Assembly (NCBI GenBank): GCA_030770535.1
Contig: JASVEC010000009.1
Coordinates: forward strand, 124,001-188,000
DNA: 64,000 bases
Origin: Batkoa obscura
Taxonomy: Eukaryota > Entomophthoromycota > Entomophthoromycetes > Entomophthorales > Batkoaceae
Direction of reading: 5' to 3'
The notes below the pieces were generated by a model. It was not told the DNA's origin. It worked only from the letters and a program-made list of their open reading frames with translations, and made no database searches. Positions within the stretch are counted from its first letter, which is position 1. Each line of letters begins with the position of its first letter. Positions 53,605 to 63,300 of this stretch are shown piece by piece. Position numbers and translations under genes: made by a program.

Positions 53605-54084
53605 ATGAAATCTTTTACTACTATTTTACTCATCAGTACCATTTTGACTATCCCAGTTCCAAATGACACTGTAGGCAATGTCTTAAGCTTATTGACGAAT
53701 GAAGCAAGTTCACCAGCTACATTAAGTATTGTAGATGATCTTACTCATAATAATGTCAATAAACCTAATAATTCGAATAAAGGAAAGGTGATTGTTGAAG
53801 AAGTTCAAGAAATAGAAGAAATTAGTGGAAAGAAAACAATTCCTAAGAATAATAATAGTATGAGGAATAAGAAATATCATAGCAATGATTATGGTCGTGA
53901 TTATGGTCGTGATTATGGTCATAATAACTACAAACATAATTATGGACATGACGATCATGGTCATGATAACTATGATTACAATGGTGACTATGATATGGAT
54001 TATGATAACTATTATAATGAAGATTACTCAAGGAAGGGAAATAACTACAACAATAGATACAATGATAACTATAACAGTTACTAA
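53605..54084 (+). CDS. Small secreted His/Tyr/Asp/Asn-rich protein, copy B
   Basis: Intronless, 159 aa, identical to copy A except Asp for Asn in the IVD(N/D)LTHNN segment. Same signal peptide, acidic VEEVQEIEEI segment and DYGR/YGHDDHGHD tail. Because the whole transcription unit is duplicated, both copies should be made under the same control. It is convergent with DPBB copy 2, with stops about 150 bp apart, mirroring the left side. Role unknown. Confidence 0.75.
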   Translation: MKSFTTILLISTILTIPVPNDTVGNVLSLLTNEASSPATLSIVDDLTHNNVNKPNNSNKGKVIVEEVQEIEEISGKKTIPKNNNSMRNKKYHSNDYGRDYGRDYGHNNYKHNYGHDDHGHDNYDYNGDYDMDYDNYYNEDYSRKGNNYNNRYNDNYNSY

Positions 54085-54235
54085 ACTTCTTTCCTTACTA
54101 ATTAACTATAATAATATAAAAATAAAATTATATCTAAATTTATTTTATTTCTTATTTTTTTAACAAAATTCATAACTTTCTACTTTAAAAAACTCTTTTT
54201 TACTTAATGCTTTAACTTCTGATATCTATTGAACC

Positions 54236-54841
54236 CTATTTGGAGCTTTTATGAGTATCTATAACATCAAGTTGTTCATGACCTTCAGGTTCTTCAACTG
54301 ATATAGCAGCTCTTTGAGTCTCACTTTTTACAGCTACTTTTGGAAGCTCTTGAATTGGAGTATGAGTTTTACCAGCACTTCCAGTAGATTCCATAAAAGG
54401 TAAATGTAAATTATTAGTGTAACCAGGTAGATTGAAGGAACCAGTGACTGCATCTTTACAATGTAAAGAATTAACAATTTCCCAATGGACATGTAATAAC
54501 CCCTGTAAATCGCCTTTTTTTAATATTCTAAATGTATCGCTGTTAACATCTAATCCTTTCCCACCTTTATCTAAAGCCATAATAAAATGATAATTGGATG
54601 GATCCGTTGTTGGATGGATTTTTAAACAGGTACCGCATTCGTGGAGCTCTAAACCTTGAACCGCAGTAACCATTGATATGTTATAATTACTTGCAGGCAC
54701 CTCACAGTATACTGGGTTGATATCTAATGCGGCACGCTGTAATCTATATTCATGATAACTTACTTCTTGATTCCCAGATAGTAGACCACCAGCAAGGATG
54801 ATTGATAGATTCAAATAGAGGATTAAAAAAATGGTCAACAT
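54236..54841 (-). CDS. Secreted double-psi beta-barrel (expansin/barwin-like) protein, copy 2
   Basis: Intronless, 201 aa, paralogue of the gene at 50.3 kb. The signal peptide is about residues 1-18. All four cysteines fall at the same positions (46, 69, 72, 128), and the core aligns without gaps: NPVYCEVP, VTAVQGLELHECGTCLKI, DKGGKGLDVN, VHWEIVNSLHCKDAVTGSF. Well over half of the core residues match copy 1, far less than the near identity of the inner repeat arms, so this pair is older or not homogenised. The C-terminal part is charged and poorly conserved (ISVEEPEGHEQLDVID). Confidence 0.8.
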   Translation of the reverse strand: MLTIFLILYLNLSIILAGGLLSGNQEVSYHEYRLQRAALDINPVYCEVPASNYNISMVTAVQGLELHECGTCLKIHPTTDPSNYHFIMALDKGGKGLDVNSDTFRILKKGDLQGLLHVHWEIVNSLHCKDAVTGSFNLPGYTNNLHLPFMESTGSAGKTHTPIQELPKVAVKSETQRAAISVEEPEGHEQLDVIDTHKSSK

Positions 54842-54889
54842 TTTAATTGTTTTTTTATTTTTTTATTTTACTAAAAAATTCGAAGCTCT

Positions 54890-54895
54890 TTTATA
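54890..54895 (-). promoter_or_regulatory. TATA box of DPBB gene 2
   Basis: Minus-strand atataaaag about 50 bp before the ATG at 54841. Confidence 0.5.
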
Positions 54896-57567
54896 TTTCA
54901 TTTTAGCTCCCTTTTAATATTAGTTGTTTTCATTATCTTTAACATCTTCAAACATTATTTCACATATTATTTACTTTATTTGGTTTTAAACCAATTAAAG
55001 TAGTTTTTGAAATTACTTTGTTTATAAGATTTACCTTATTTTGTAAATAAACAATCTGAGTTATAAAACTGAATTTGAAGATGATTTTTTTAAAATATTT
55101 TTTCATCTAGCATAAATATGTCAAAAAGGCACTTTATATTATATGTAAATTTAAATCCTAATATGTTGTATTATTTTATTACAATAATCTTTGTTTTTAT
55201 TGTCATTTTCTATGTTTTGCTTTAAATTATAGGATCATTGCTTTAAATTGTTATCATTGAGGCAGGAGTCCATAAGCTGGAGGTTATCCTAATACTTTAT
55301 CATTCAAAATTAATGCCATTTAATATTTTTTAAAATTACATATCGTCTTTAGTGCAAGTTAATTTACTAATTTATTTTCCAACCACCCATATCCTGGCTG
55401 AGGATTTTGGGTTCAAATACCTAACTTTATTATTTAATAAAACTCTATATTAGTTCACTAGAAAATCAATAGGTAAGTAAATAAAGTTTAGACAATAATT
55501 ATAAAAGTAATTACATTCTCTATAATAGCTTATTGTTATACTTAAGTCTTTTCAGTATATTTTTCAACCATTTATATTTAAGATTATTGATTTGGAATAA
55601 AAAAGTACCTATATAGAAGCAATGCTAATAAAGTTAATTTCAAATTAGTTAACATAGTTTGATTTCGTAATGTTTTCATACAAAACCCTCCCATCCTTAA
55701 AGCAATAGTTGTATTCAAAACTAATTTATATTATTGCTCAATTTAATATAACAAGTCTTAGCGTTTAAGTTATCAAATGAGCCATCTCAAATTTAACTTT
55801 ATTATTATTATTAACTTAATTTAATCACTTATTTGATTAGTTTTAAATTATATAAATATATTGTAAGCTATTTGTTATTTAAAGAATTTATTATTTATTA
55901 TTTACTATTTACTATTTGTAGAAATAGTCTTTATTAAAATAGTCTACTTTATAAAACCGGATTTATTATGAATTTTAATTCTGGCTCAAAAAAATCTCCC
56001 AAAAAACTCAAAAATGTAAATAGATTTAAAAACTAAATGTCATATACTATACATTAAAATTAACACAAACATATCCACTTAAAAATAATTTAAGCAATCA
56101 ATATATTCAGTGAGCTTAACTATGTACGAATAATATAAATATTGACACAAAAACATTTTGCATTTTTTTCTTAGTATTTTTGTTCCCTTTTTTCGTTCAT
56201 ATCTTTTTGTAAAATTTAATCTGCCTACATCGTTAATATGCAATTAAAAAGTAAAATTCCGTGTTACTTAATCTTATGATTGGAGCATATGATTTTCTAA
56301 GAGCTTAATCATATTCCTTAATAGTTAAAGAATTCCTTTAATCTTAAAAATAAAACAAAATATATTGTGATTTTTTAAAAGCTGTCCTATTAATTATATT
56401 ACATTTTAAAAGTTAAACTATCTAAATTTATTATTATTGTGTTGAACTTGAATCGTGAATTAGCTTTTATTTTTCCGTTTTATTTTTAATTTATTGATAA
56501 ACTTTGTTTTAGTTAGAGCTTAAATTTAATAAAATTATTTGTGATGTCACTAGCTAATATAACTAACCCATTTTCCCATAACCCCAATAAGTTTAGTTTC
56601 AAGAATTTAATCTTATTGTTATGACGTAAAACTAGTGATGGTATTGATACGAATGATAAGATCCTTTTATATTTATATTTATATTTATATTTATATTTAT
56701 ATTTATATATTTATATTCATATTATTAAAGTGATATACAAAATGCTTGGTTTAATAATAAAAGCTGAGGATATATTCTACCGCAATCGTCATAAAATTTT
56801 TCAATTTATTGATATCAGAGTACTTGCTGAGCTTTTTTTATAAATATATAGGCTTAATAAACTTTTAAGCCTTGAAGCTTAGATTTGAACATCTATAAAA
56901 TAAATGACCTCATCACCTTTCTCTCACTTGCTTTAATTAGTATCTTAAACAGGAACATTTGCTTCGAATCCGTCATGTGCTTAACAGTTGGAATTAATCG
57001 ACAAATTCATTTAATAACTAACCAATTGATTTCGTAGTATATTAATATTGCCTACCTCATCACTTTATGTAAAAGAACAAGTTATTCCAAAATTTTATGT
57101 AAAATTTTTAGCTGTTTCTATATTAAGTAGATTTGGCACAACAATCATTAATTTGGAAGCCAAATATTACTTCATAAACTGTTCAAGGTTACTCATGCTG
57201 GAATGTGGTTCGACCCCTAAGCCAATAAAATGGCATTTATATAGTAATATTATGATTAGCAGTAATCTATTTGCTAATTTTCGATGAATAACAGAAGAAC
57301 AGGTGGGGTGAATAAAAGTCCGTATTAACAAATCAATATAAATATATAGAATTAAAGTACATGCCATTAGATGCAATTTTATTAGAATTGACAAATAAAA
57401 AGTGGTGCTAGCTATATTACTTTCTCCACAAGATTCTAGTTAGAGTGAAATATAAATGGAACATGATCTGACACTTTTTTAATTTTTAATATTATTACAT
57501 CTATCATTAGTTAGATTATCACTTTGGATCATCATATCCTTTCTACATCTTAATCTCTTAAAAACTA
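54896..57567. other. Gene-poor region
   Basis: No supported gene. It contains an ATTTAT-type hexanucleotide tract at about 56667-56712. Confidence 0.55.
56667..56712. repeat. Hexanucleotide (TTTATA)n microsatellite
   Basis: Seven to eight units of tttata, uninterrupted apart from the right edge. Confidence 0.9.
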
Positions 57568-58059
57568 ATGGTTTATACATCTAACCCATTTAATTATCAA
57601 CATTCTACTATGAGCCAATCCAGTGACAAAAGAGAGCATCCCCTTCGTAACGAAATTCATTATGAAAACAAAGGAGCCTATCCATTAACCCGTGGCGACT
57701 CTATGGCTTCTGACAATAGCTCAAATCAAGATTCATATCAAGGTGGTCAAAACGAAGACTATGATGCTGAAGACCCTTTAGGGTACGAGAGTAATAAGGG
57801 CGTTAAAAAACGCCACGTAACCAACCTTGCTCCAGAAGAAAAACGTCAACGTCGACTTATGCGTAATCGAGTAGCCGCAAAAGAATGTCGTAGAAAGAAG
57901 AAGCTCTATGTCGAAGAATTAGAGCGCAAAGCTGAGATGCTTGAAATACAAAACCAAAGACTTAATTTTGAACTTAAGGAACTCAATGCTAAGCTTACCT
58001 TAGGTCTTATGAGATATCAAGTTATTCACGGAGTTAAACTTCCAAGGAACATAGCTTAA
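57568..58059 (+). CDS. CREB/ATF-type bZIP transcription factor
   Basis: Intronless, 163 aa. The N-terminal 80 residues are polar and disordered. The basic region (about 92-112, RLMRNRVAAKECRRKKKLYV) has the N-x2-AA-x2-CR pattern of CREB/ATF and fungal Atf1 proteins, and binds CRE/TGACGTCA-type sites. The zipper (about 114-143) has heptad leucines (LYVEELERKAEMLEIQNQRL and on). A conserved-looking tail GVKLPR follows. No kinase-regulated domain as in Atf1 is obvious. The second Met at residue 15 is an alternative start. The coding bases are noticeably richer in GC than neighbouring sequence. Confidence 0.9.
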   Translation: MVYTSNPFNYQHSTMSQSSDKREHPLRNEIHYENKGAYPLTRGDSMASDNSSNQDSYQGGQNEDYDAEDPLGYESNKGVKKRHVTNLAPEEKRQRRLMRNRVAAKECRRKKKLYVEELERKAEMLEIQNQRLNFELKELNAKLTLGLMRYQVIHGVKLPRNIA

Positions 58060-59846
58060 GCTATATAGACTAATACTAATTTATGCCTCGTTTTGTATCT
58101 ATGCACCCTAATTATTCCCCTAATATTATAGAACTTGAATATTTAACTTTAATAAATAAAGCCTAGCGGCATTTTATGTTAACTTAATGTTATTATTATG
58201 CTTGTTATTTGATTAAACGTTTGATTAAATTGATTATTAAATAAAATTTAGGATAAATATTTTAAAGCAGTTACATTTCGTGGAAATTTAACTCTATTTT
58301 GACATGATTATAATGTTTTATGTAAATGTGTTTATTTTATCAAAAAATTATAAAAATGACGCTAGTTATAATATCTAAATAGTAGTAAAAGATCATTTTT
58401 ATCTAATAAAATATTTTATCCTCTATTATTAGTATTAAATAACTTTAATATTATAAACTTTTACATTTATTATTTATTACTATCATCATCCTTATAACCT
58501 CAATATTAATTCACTCTCAATCATTTACGTTAACGATTGAACTAGTCTAAATACGATGTAATATTATTAATTAATTTAACTGATAGCATGAAATTTAATT
58601 TATTTGGATTCTTGAATTGAATGATTAAGTCAATTTATTATAATAAAAAGAGGAATTCAAATAAGCCGAGTTATTAAAAAACCCTTACAACTTTTATTAT
58701 TGAAAGTGAGCCATGTAGTAACTCAAGAGGGTTTTATTGTTATTTACAAAGGAAATAGTATATTTATTATTATAATTTCCATATTATAATAATGAATAAA
58801 ATTGTAACATATTACTAATCATATTAAAATGTTTTCCAAGCTCTTTTGTTATATTAGTAATGTGACTTTTAGCTCCAAATTTCTCTCCGAAAAAAGGGTT
58901 GGCAATTACAAAATAAACCTGACGTATTAGTTATATTTGGATGACTTAGCAGAAAAAACTAATTTATAATAGCTTTTTAAATCTTATAAAAAAACAAAAT
59001 ACGGGATGTATTAGGTATTTCCAGAAATAACTGGAAGTAAACTATTGGCTACAGCAAAAGATTCAATTTTACAAGAAATTTTAATAAACTTAATTTTTAA
59101 TAATTAAGTTTAATTGATCTTATAAAATCCAATTTGTTAAGTTAATAAAAATATAAATTATAATTTTTAATTTAAATTTAAAAGTGATTATTTAATATAA
59201 TTGATATAATTGATAAACACCATATTTGCAATTATATATTATATAAATTTTAAAAAAGCAATTTATTAAAAATGTTAAAAAATCAAAAAAGTTTACAATG
59301 TTAAAGCAATATTAATAATTCTAATTAAAGTTTGCTTTAAAAGATTTAAATTGAATAACCTTGGAGTTTAAAAAGTAAGGAAAACAGAAAAAAAAATTAA
59401 ATAAAAGTCATAAATTTTTCATTATAATTTAAAATTAGCTTTTATTAAAAAAATATTATTGAATATTTAATAAAATAAAGATAGTATTATATATTAAAAA
59501 TTATTATAAACAAATAAAAATTATCAAATTAAATTAATTAAAAAATTGTATTAATTAGTTTAAATAAAGCTTTTTTTTATTTTTTATATTTATCTGGCTT
59601 TACTTTATTTAATTTTTATTTAATCAGTTAAAAATTTTCTTTTAAAATCAACTATTTTATTTTTATTATTATATATACTATTTTTTAAACTATAAACTAA
59701 ATTTTTAAATAAATATGTTATTTTTATAAAAACAGTATCTACAATCTAATAAAAAATATAATAAAAAATATAATAAAAAATATAATAAAAAATATAATAA
59801 AAAATATAATAAAAAATAAATATATTTAAACAATTAAGAAAATATT
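58060..59846. other. Gene-poor region with AT repeats
   Basis: No supported gene. Very AT-rich, ending in the 12-bp tandem repeat at 59748-59820. Confidence 0.55.
59748..59820. repeat. 12-bp tandem repeat (TATAATAAAAAA)n
   Basis: About six exact units immediately left of a MITE copy. Confidence 0.92.
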
Positions 59847-59950
59847 ATATGGGGGTGTTTTTTTTTGGCTTCATTATTTTTTCCCTTTTTGAGCGCTATT
59901 TGAGCAGAAAGATTGTTAGTAAAATTATTAGACAAAAAATACATTTACAT
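59847..59950 (+). repeat. MITE-like foldback element, copy 12
   Basis: Left atatgggggtgtttttttttgg, core gagcgctatttgagcag, right aaatacatttacat (right end decayed). Confidence 0.82.
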
Positions 59951-60346
59951 GAAAATAATTTTTATTAAATTAAATTGTTTTAAATTTTTGGTATTGATTG
60001 AGTAAATAAATGTTATAATAAGTTGGAAGTCCTGTAAGCTACTTGAGCTTAACAAACATTTTTTTGCTTAAAATTTTCCTTCAAACTGTTTAAAAGTAAG
60101 TTATAAAAGTGAAAACTGTATAAATTACGCTGTCACATGGTTAAACTCAAGTTCTTTTATCAGTTTAAAACGGGCAATTAGACGTTTATTTTGAGATAGG
60201 AGTAGGCTATTTAAAAAGCTAACTCTTGAAAGTCAAACAAGATGGCTCTTATAACTAATTTAACTTGGTATTTTTTTTAATACTAATACATTATAATTTT
60301 AATAACAGGAGTGTCTTTTTTAAAGATTTAGCCAATAGATTAACGT

Positions 60347-60470
60347 AGATTTGAAGGCGTGAACCAGTGTGAGTATGTAAATCATTTGCCCAACTACTAA
60401 CAATTAAGGAAAAATGTTAGTAGTTGGGCAAATGATTTACATACTCACACTGGTTCACGCCTTCAAATCT
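60347..60470. repeat. Perfect 56-bp inverted repeat (hairpin) with 12-nt loop
   Basis: Arms 60347-60402 and 60415-60470 are exact reverse complements across 56 bp; loop 60403-60414. The arms are less AT-rich than the surroundings (gaaggcgtgaaccagtgtga). No open frame, tRNA fold or similarity to the MITEs is evident. See findings. Confidence 0.95.
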
Positions 60471-60626
60471 GTATTGACTTATTTTAACCTTGCATAAAAA
60501 ATCGACAAAATAAAGAGATAAAAAGGGTACATTAATATATCTAGGTAGCTACCTTTTGGATAGTGCGACCAAATGACCAGTCCAAACCACAGCTTGATGT
60601 GTAGGCACACTATTTTATATTAATAA

Positions 60627-60729
60627 TATAAGGATGTATTTTTGCATTTAAGAATTTTACTAACAATTTTTCCACTTAAATAGCACTTAAAAGGTAGAAA
60701 AAGTGATGAAACCAAAGACACCCTAATAT
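60627..60729 (-). repeat. MITE-like foldback element, copy 13 (inverted)
   Basis: Left ataaggatgtatttttgc, core aaatagcacttaaaagg, right gaaaccaaagacaccctaat. Confidence 0.8.
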
Positions 60730-60980
60730 AGTAAGCCTTAGATTTTATATTAATAATGTAACTAGGATTTATCTATATTTTATATTAATAATACAACAAA
60801 GTATTATTTTTATCCCTATTAATAGTATAACTGAAAAGTTTAATAAGCTTATAAAGTCTATCCTGCTTTGTATCTTTGATTGAATTACATCAACTAACAG
60901 TTGTATAAGTATAAATAGCAACTAAAATAGCCATTTCAATGTAATTATAACTCTAAATACAACTATAACTATTAATCAAC

Positions 60981-61697
60981 ATGGAATCGATTGGCTAAGT
61001 TGAATACTATTTTACTTACTTTATTTTATTTATTCTATTTGATAGCGTTTATATGGTGCTCTAAACAACTCTCGAGTAAACAAATCTTTAGTAACTGCTA
61101 AAGTTAGTGGGGTTGAGATCGACTTTGATCTTAACTTTCAATTTGGTGTAAACAATAAAACGCCCGAATACATTGGTAAATTTCCTTTAGATCAAACACC
61201 CGCCTTTGAAGGAAAAGATGATATTTTTTTGACTGAATCTGCTGCTGTTGCGTTATATATTGCTTCCTAAAGACAAAATAACCCATTTTTAGGCAAGGAT
61301 GCTAATGAATGCTCCAAATTTTTCAATACATTTTCTTTGGTGAAACTTTATATTTCCTGGTTTCCTTCCGATTTTATTACCTCATATTGGGTTTACTTCA
61401 TATGACGAAAAAGCAGAAGCTCATCATTATCAAGATCTTGATCGATCATTAAGTTATCTCAACAAAGAGTCAAAAGGAAAGCAATATTTGATTGGAAATC
61501 ATTTTATACTAGCAGGTATCAACCTTTATTTTTGTTTGGATACTTTATATTCTGGCTTTTTTAGCTGTCAAGATCGTAATATATATCAAAATTTAAGCAA
61601 GTACATTGATCATATTGGTAATTTACCAGAAACTAGAGAAGTTACTGGTAGGATTTCATATGCCGAAGCTCATCCTAAATATATTTTAAAGGTCTAA
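60981..61697 (+). pseudogene. Decayed eEF1B-gamma/GST-like gene
   Basis: GST N-terminal domain as found in translation elongation factor 1B gamma. After a start (MESIG) and an intron-like gap comes RLYGALNNSRVNKSLVTAKV, then NNKTPEYIGKFPLDQTPAFE and LTESAAVALYIAS. The next codon is TAA (61268-61270) where the family has a sense codon, and family-like sequence resumes at once (RQNNPFLGKDA). Further on it continues in other frames: GFTSYDEKAEAHHYQDLDRS and SKGKQYLIGNHFILAGINLY. There is thus one stop, at least two frame changes, and the expected GT donor after MESIG reads GC (ggctaag). The eEF1B-gamma C-terminal domain is absent. A functional GST needing several unlikely introns is improbable. 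Confidence 0.75.
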
Positions 61698-63300
61698 GTA
61701 AGACTTTATAACAAATAAAGTCGACCTTCCTTTATGTTTGAATTTTTATTTGACTATACACAATCATTACTTGTCATAGGATTTCTAATAGTATTTGTTA
61801 AAAAATATAAGACATTTATATATATTTAAATTCCATCTAAAATAATTATTACATAAGGGTTTCTCATAAATAATGTTGACTTTTTTGATGAAAAATTAAT
61901 GGTGAAGATATATAATTCGAACATTGAAGTATTTTTTACTTCTAAATAATTTTTGCTGTTGCAAATAGTAACTTAATCAAAAAATTAGCATTACTCATAA
62001 GAAGCCCTTATAGTCTAAGTGGAATGTTTTTTTATTGAAGTATCTAACTAGCAAATATTACAATCTAAGAACGTAAAAAATGGATAAAGCACTGGGAGAG
62101 GAAAGGTATTCCCATATTTTTAAACCTTAAGGTTGGAATTTTATTAAATAATATAAACCTGTAGCTCCATTTAATATTACTTGGTATTTAAAAAACCAAA
62201 GAAAGCTTATGACCCTTTTACATGGAAACTTGTTTGCAAATAACAGAAATTAAACCATTCAATGTACAATTTGAATTATGGAGATTTTATGAAGTTTAAG
62301 TAAAACTTGGGCAAAGTAGTAAGAAAAACTACCTGTAGAAATAACTCCATATAAATTCATTCACACATAACATAAATTCTTCATTGAAATAAATGTGAAG
62401 AGAGCTAATGTAAAATAATAATTTTTTTGGTTATTACTTCTTTTTATATTTATTATAATTATTAATATATATTGGAGTAAAATAGAGCCAGTTTTGGGCT
62501 AATTATAATGTTTTTATTATTATGATTTTTATTATTATGATTCTTTAAAATGGGTTGAAATTAAATATCAAATATTTTTAAAGCACATGTTTAACAAGAG
62601 TGTTCATGATATTAAACAGTACTATTTAAATTTTTGACTAAAAGTTTAAAATCGATGAAAAATCGAAGTGTAAAATCATAGAATTACATATAACTACTAT
62701 TGATTATATAGTTTTGTATTATTTTTTAACTAATATATGTCAAAATTGGACTATTTAATAAATAAAATAGTTTTAGCCACTTTATAAAACTTACATTTTT
62801 TTAAATTTTGCTACAGCATTGAATCAACATTAACTATCTGATTTAACTCTATATATTAATTTTAAGCCTCCAAAATCGAATATTAGATAATCAAATCTCG
62901 ATGCTCACTTTGTTCGATTTTAACAAAAAGACCATTATAAAAATAATGCTTGATTTTTTGCATCATTAATTGAGGAAATTACCTAAAAAAGAAATTTGCA
63001 GGCAAATAGTTTGTGCTCGATTATCAAATTGGATCACTTTTTTATCGTTTTAAAATTGGTCTTATTTCCAAGGGAAGTTTTAGTTAATGTTAGAAATAAA
63101 AAGGTAAAAAATAAACTTTAAGGTAGGAATCGATCTATTAAATAAGCATTATCGATTTGGAGTATTAATATTTATTAAAGAATAAACTTAAAATTAAAAG
63201 TATATAAATAGGCTGACTTAATCTTTTTAATTTTTTAATTTGTTTATTTTAATTTCCATTCTAACTGTACCCAAAGCTTATTTAATATATATTATACCTC
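61698..63300. other. Intergenic upstream of the LON-RING gene
   Basis: AT-rich; contains the second-family foldback element at 61853-62017. No gene seen. Confidence 0.55.
61853..62017. repeat. Foldback element of a second family, copy 2
   Basis: Begins ataagggtttctcataaata and ends with its inverted form (gcattactcataagaagccc then ttat). The left ~90 bp align with 52.84-52.93 kb. Confidence 0.6.

Larger units (their letters stand above)
53294..54128. repeat. Right arm of 835-bp inverted repeat
   Basis: Inverted partner of 50950-51784. Match begins at aaaataatttc (53294) and ends at aaaataaaat (54128), where the two sides diverge sharply. Confidence 0.95.

Noticed and set aside
50950-54128. 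Large repeat pair as transposon or LTR ends
   Set aside because: The copies are inverted, each carries a whole host-like gene, and there is no element coding region between them.
57200-57225. ggttcgacccc, tRNA T-arm-like
   Set aside because: The flanking bases do not pair into a T-stem and no acceptor or anticodon arm is found. No tRNA or rRNA gene could be supported anywhere in the window.
57048-57287. 79-aa frame upstream of the bZIP gene
   Set aside because: No family features, and composition typical of chance frames here.
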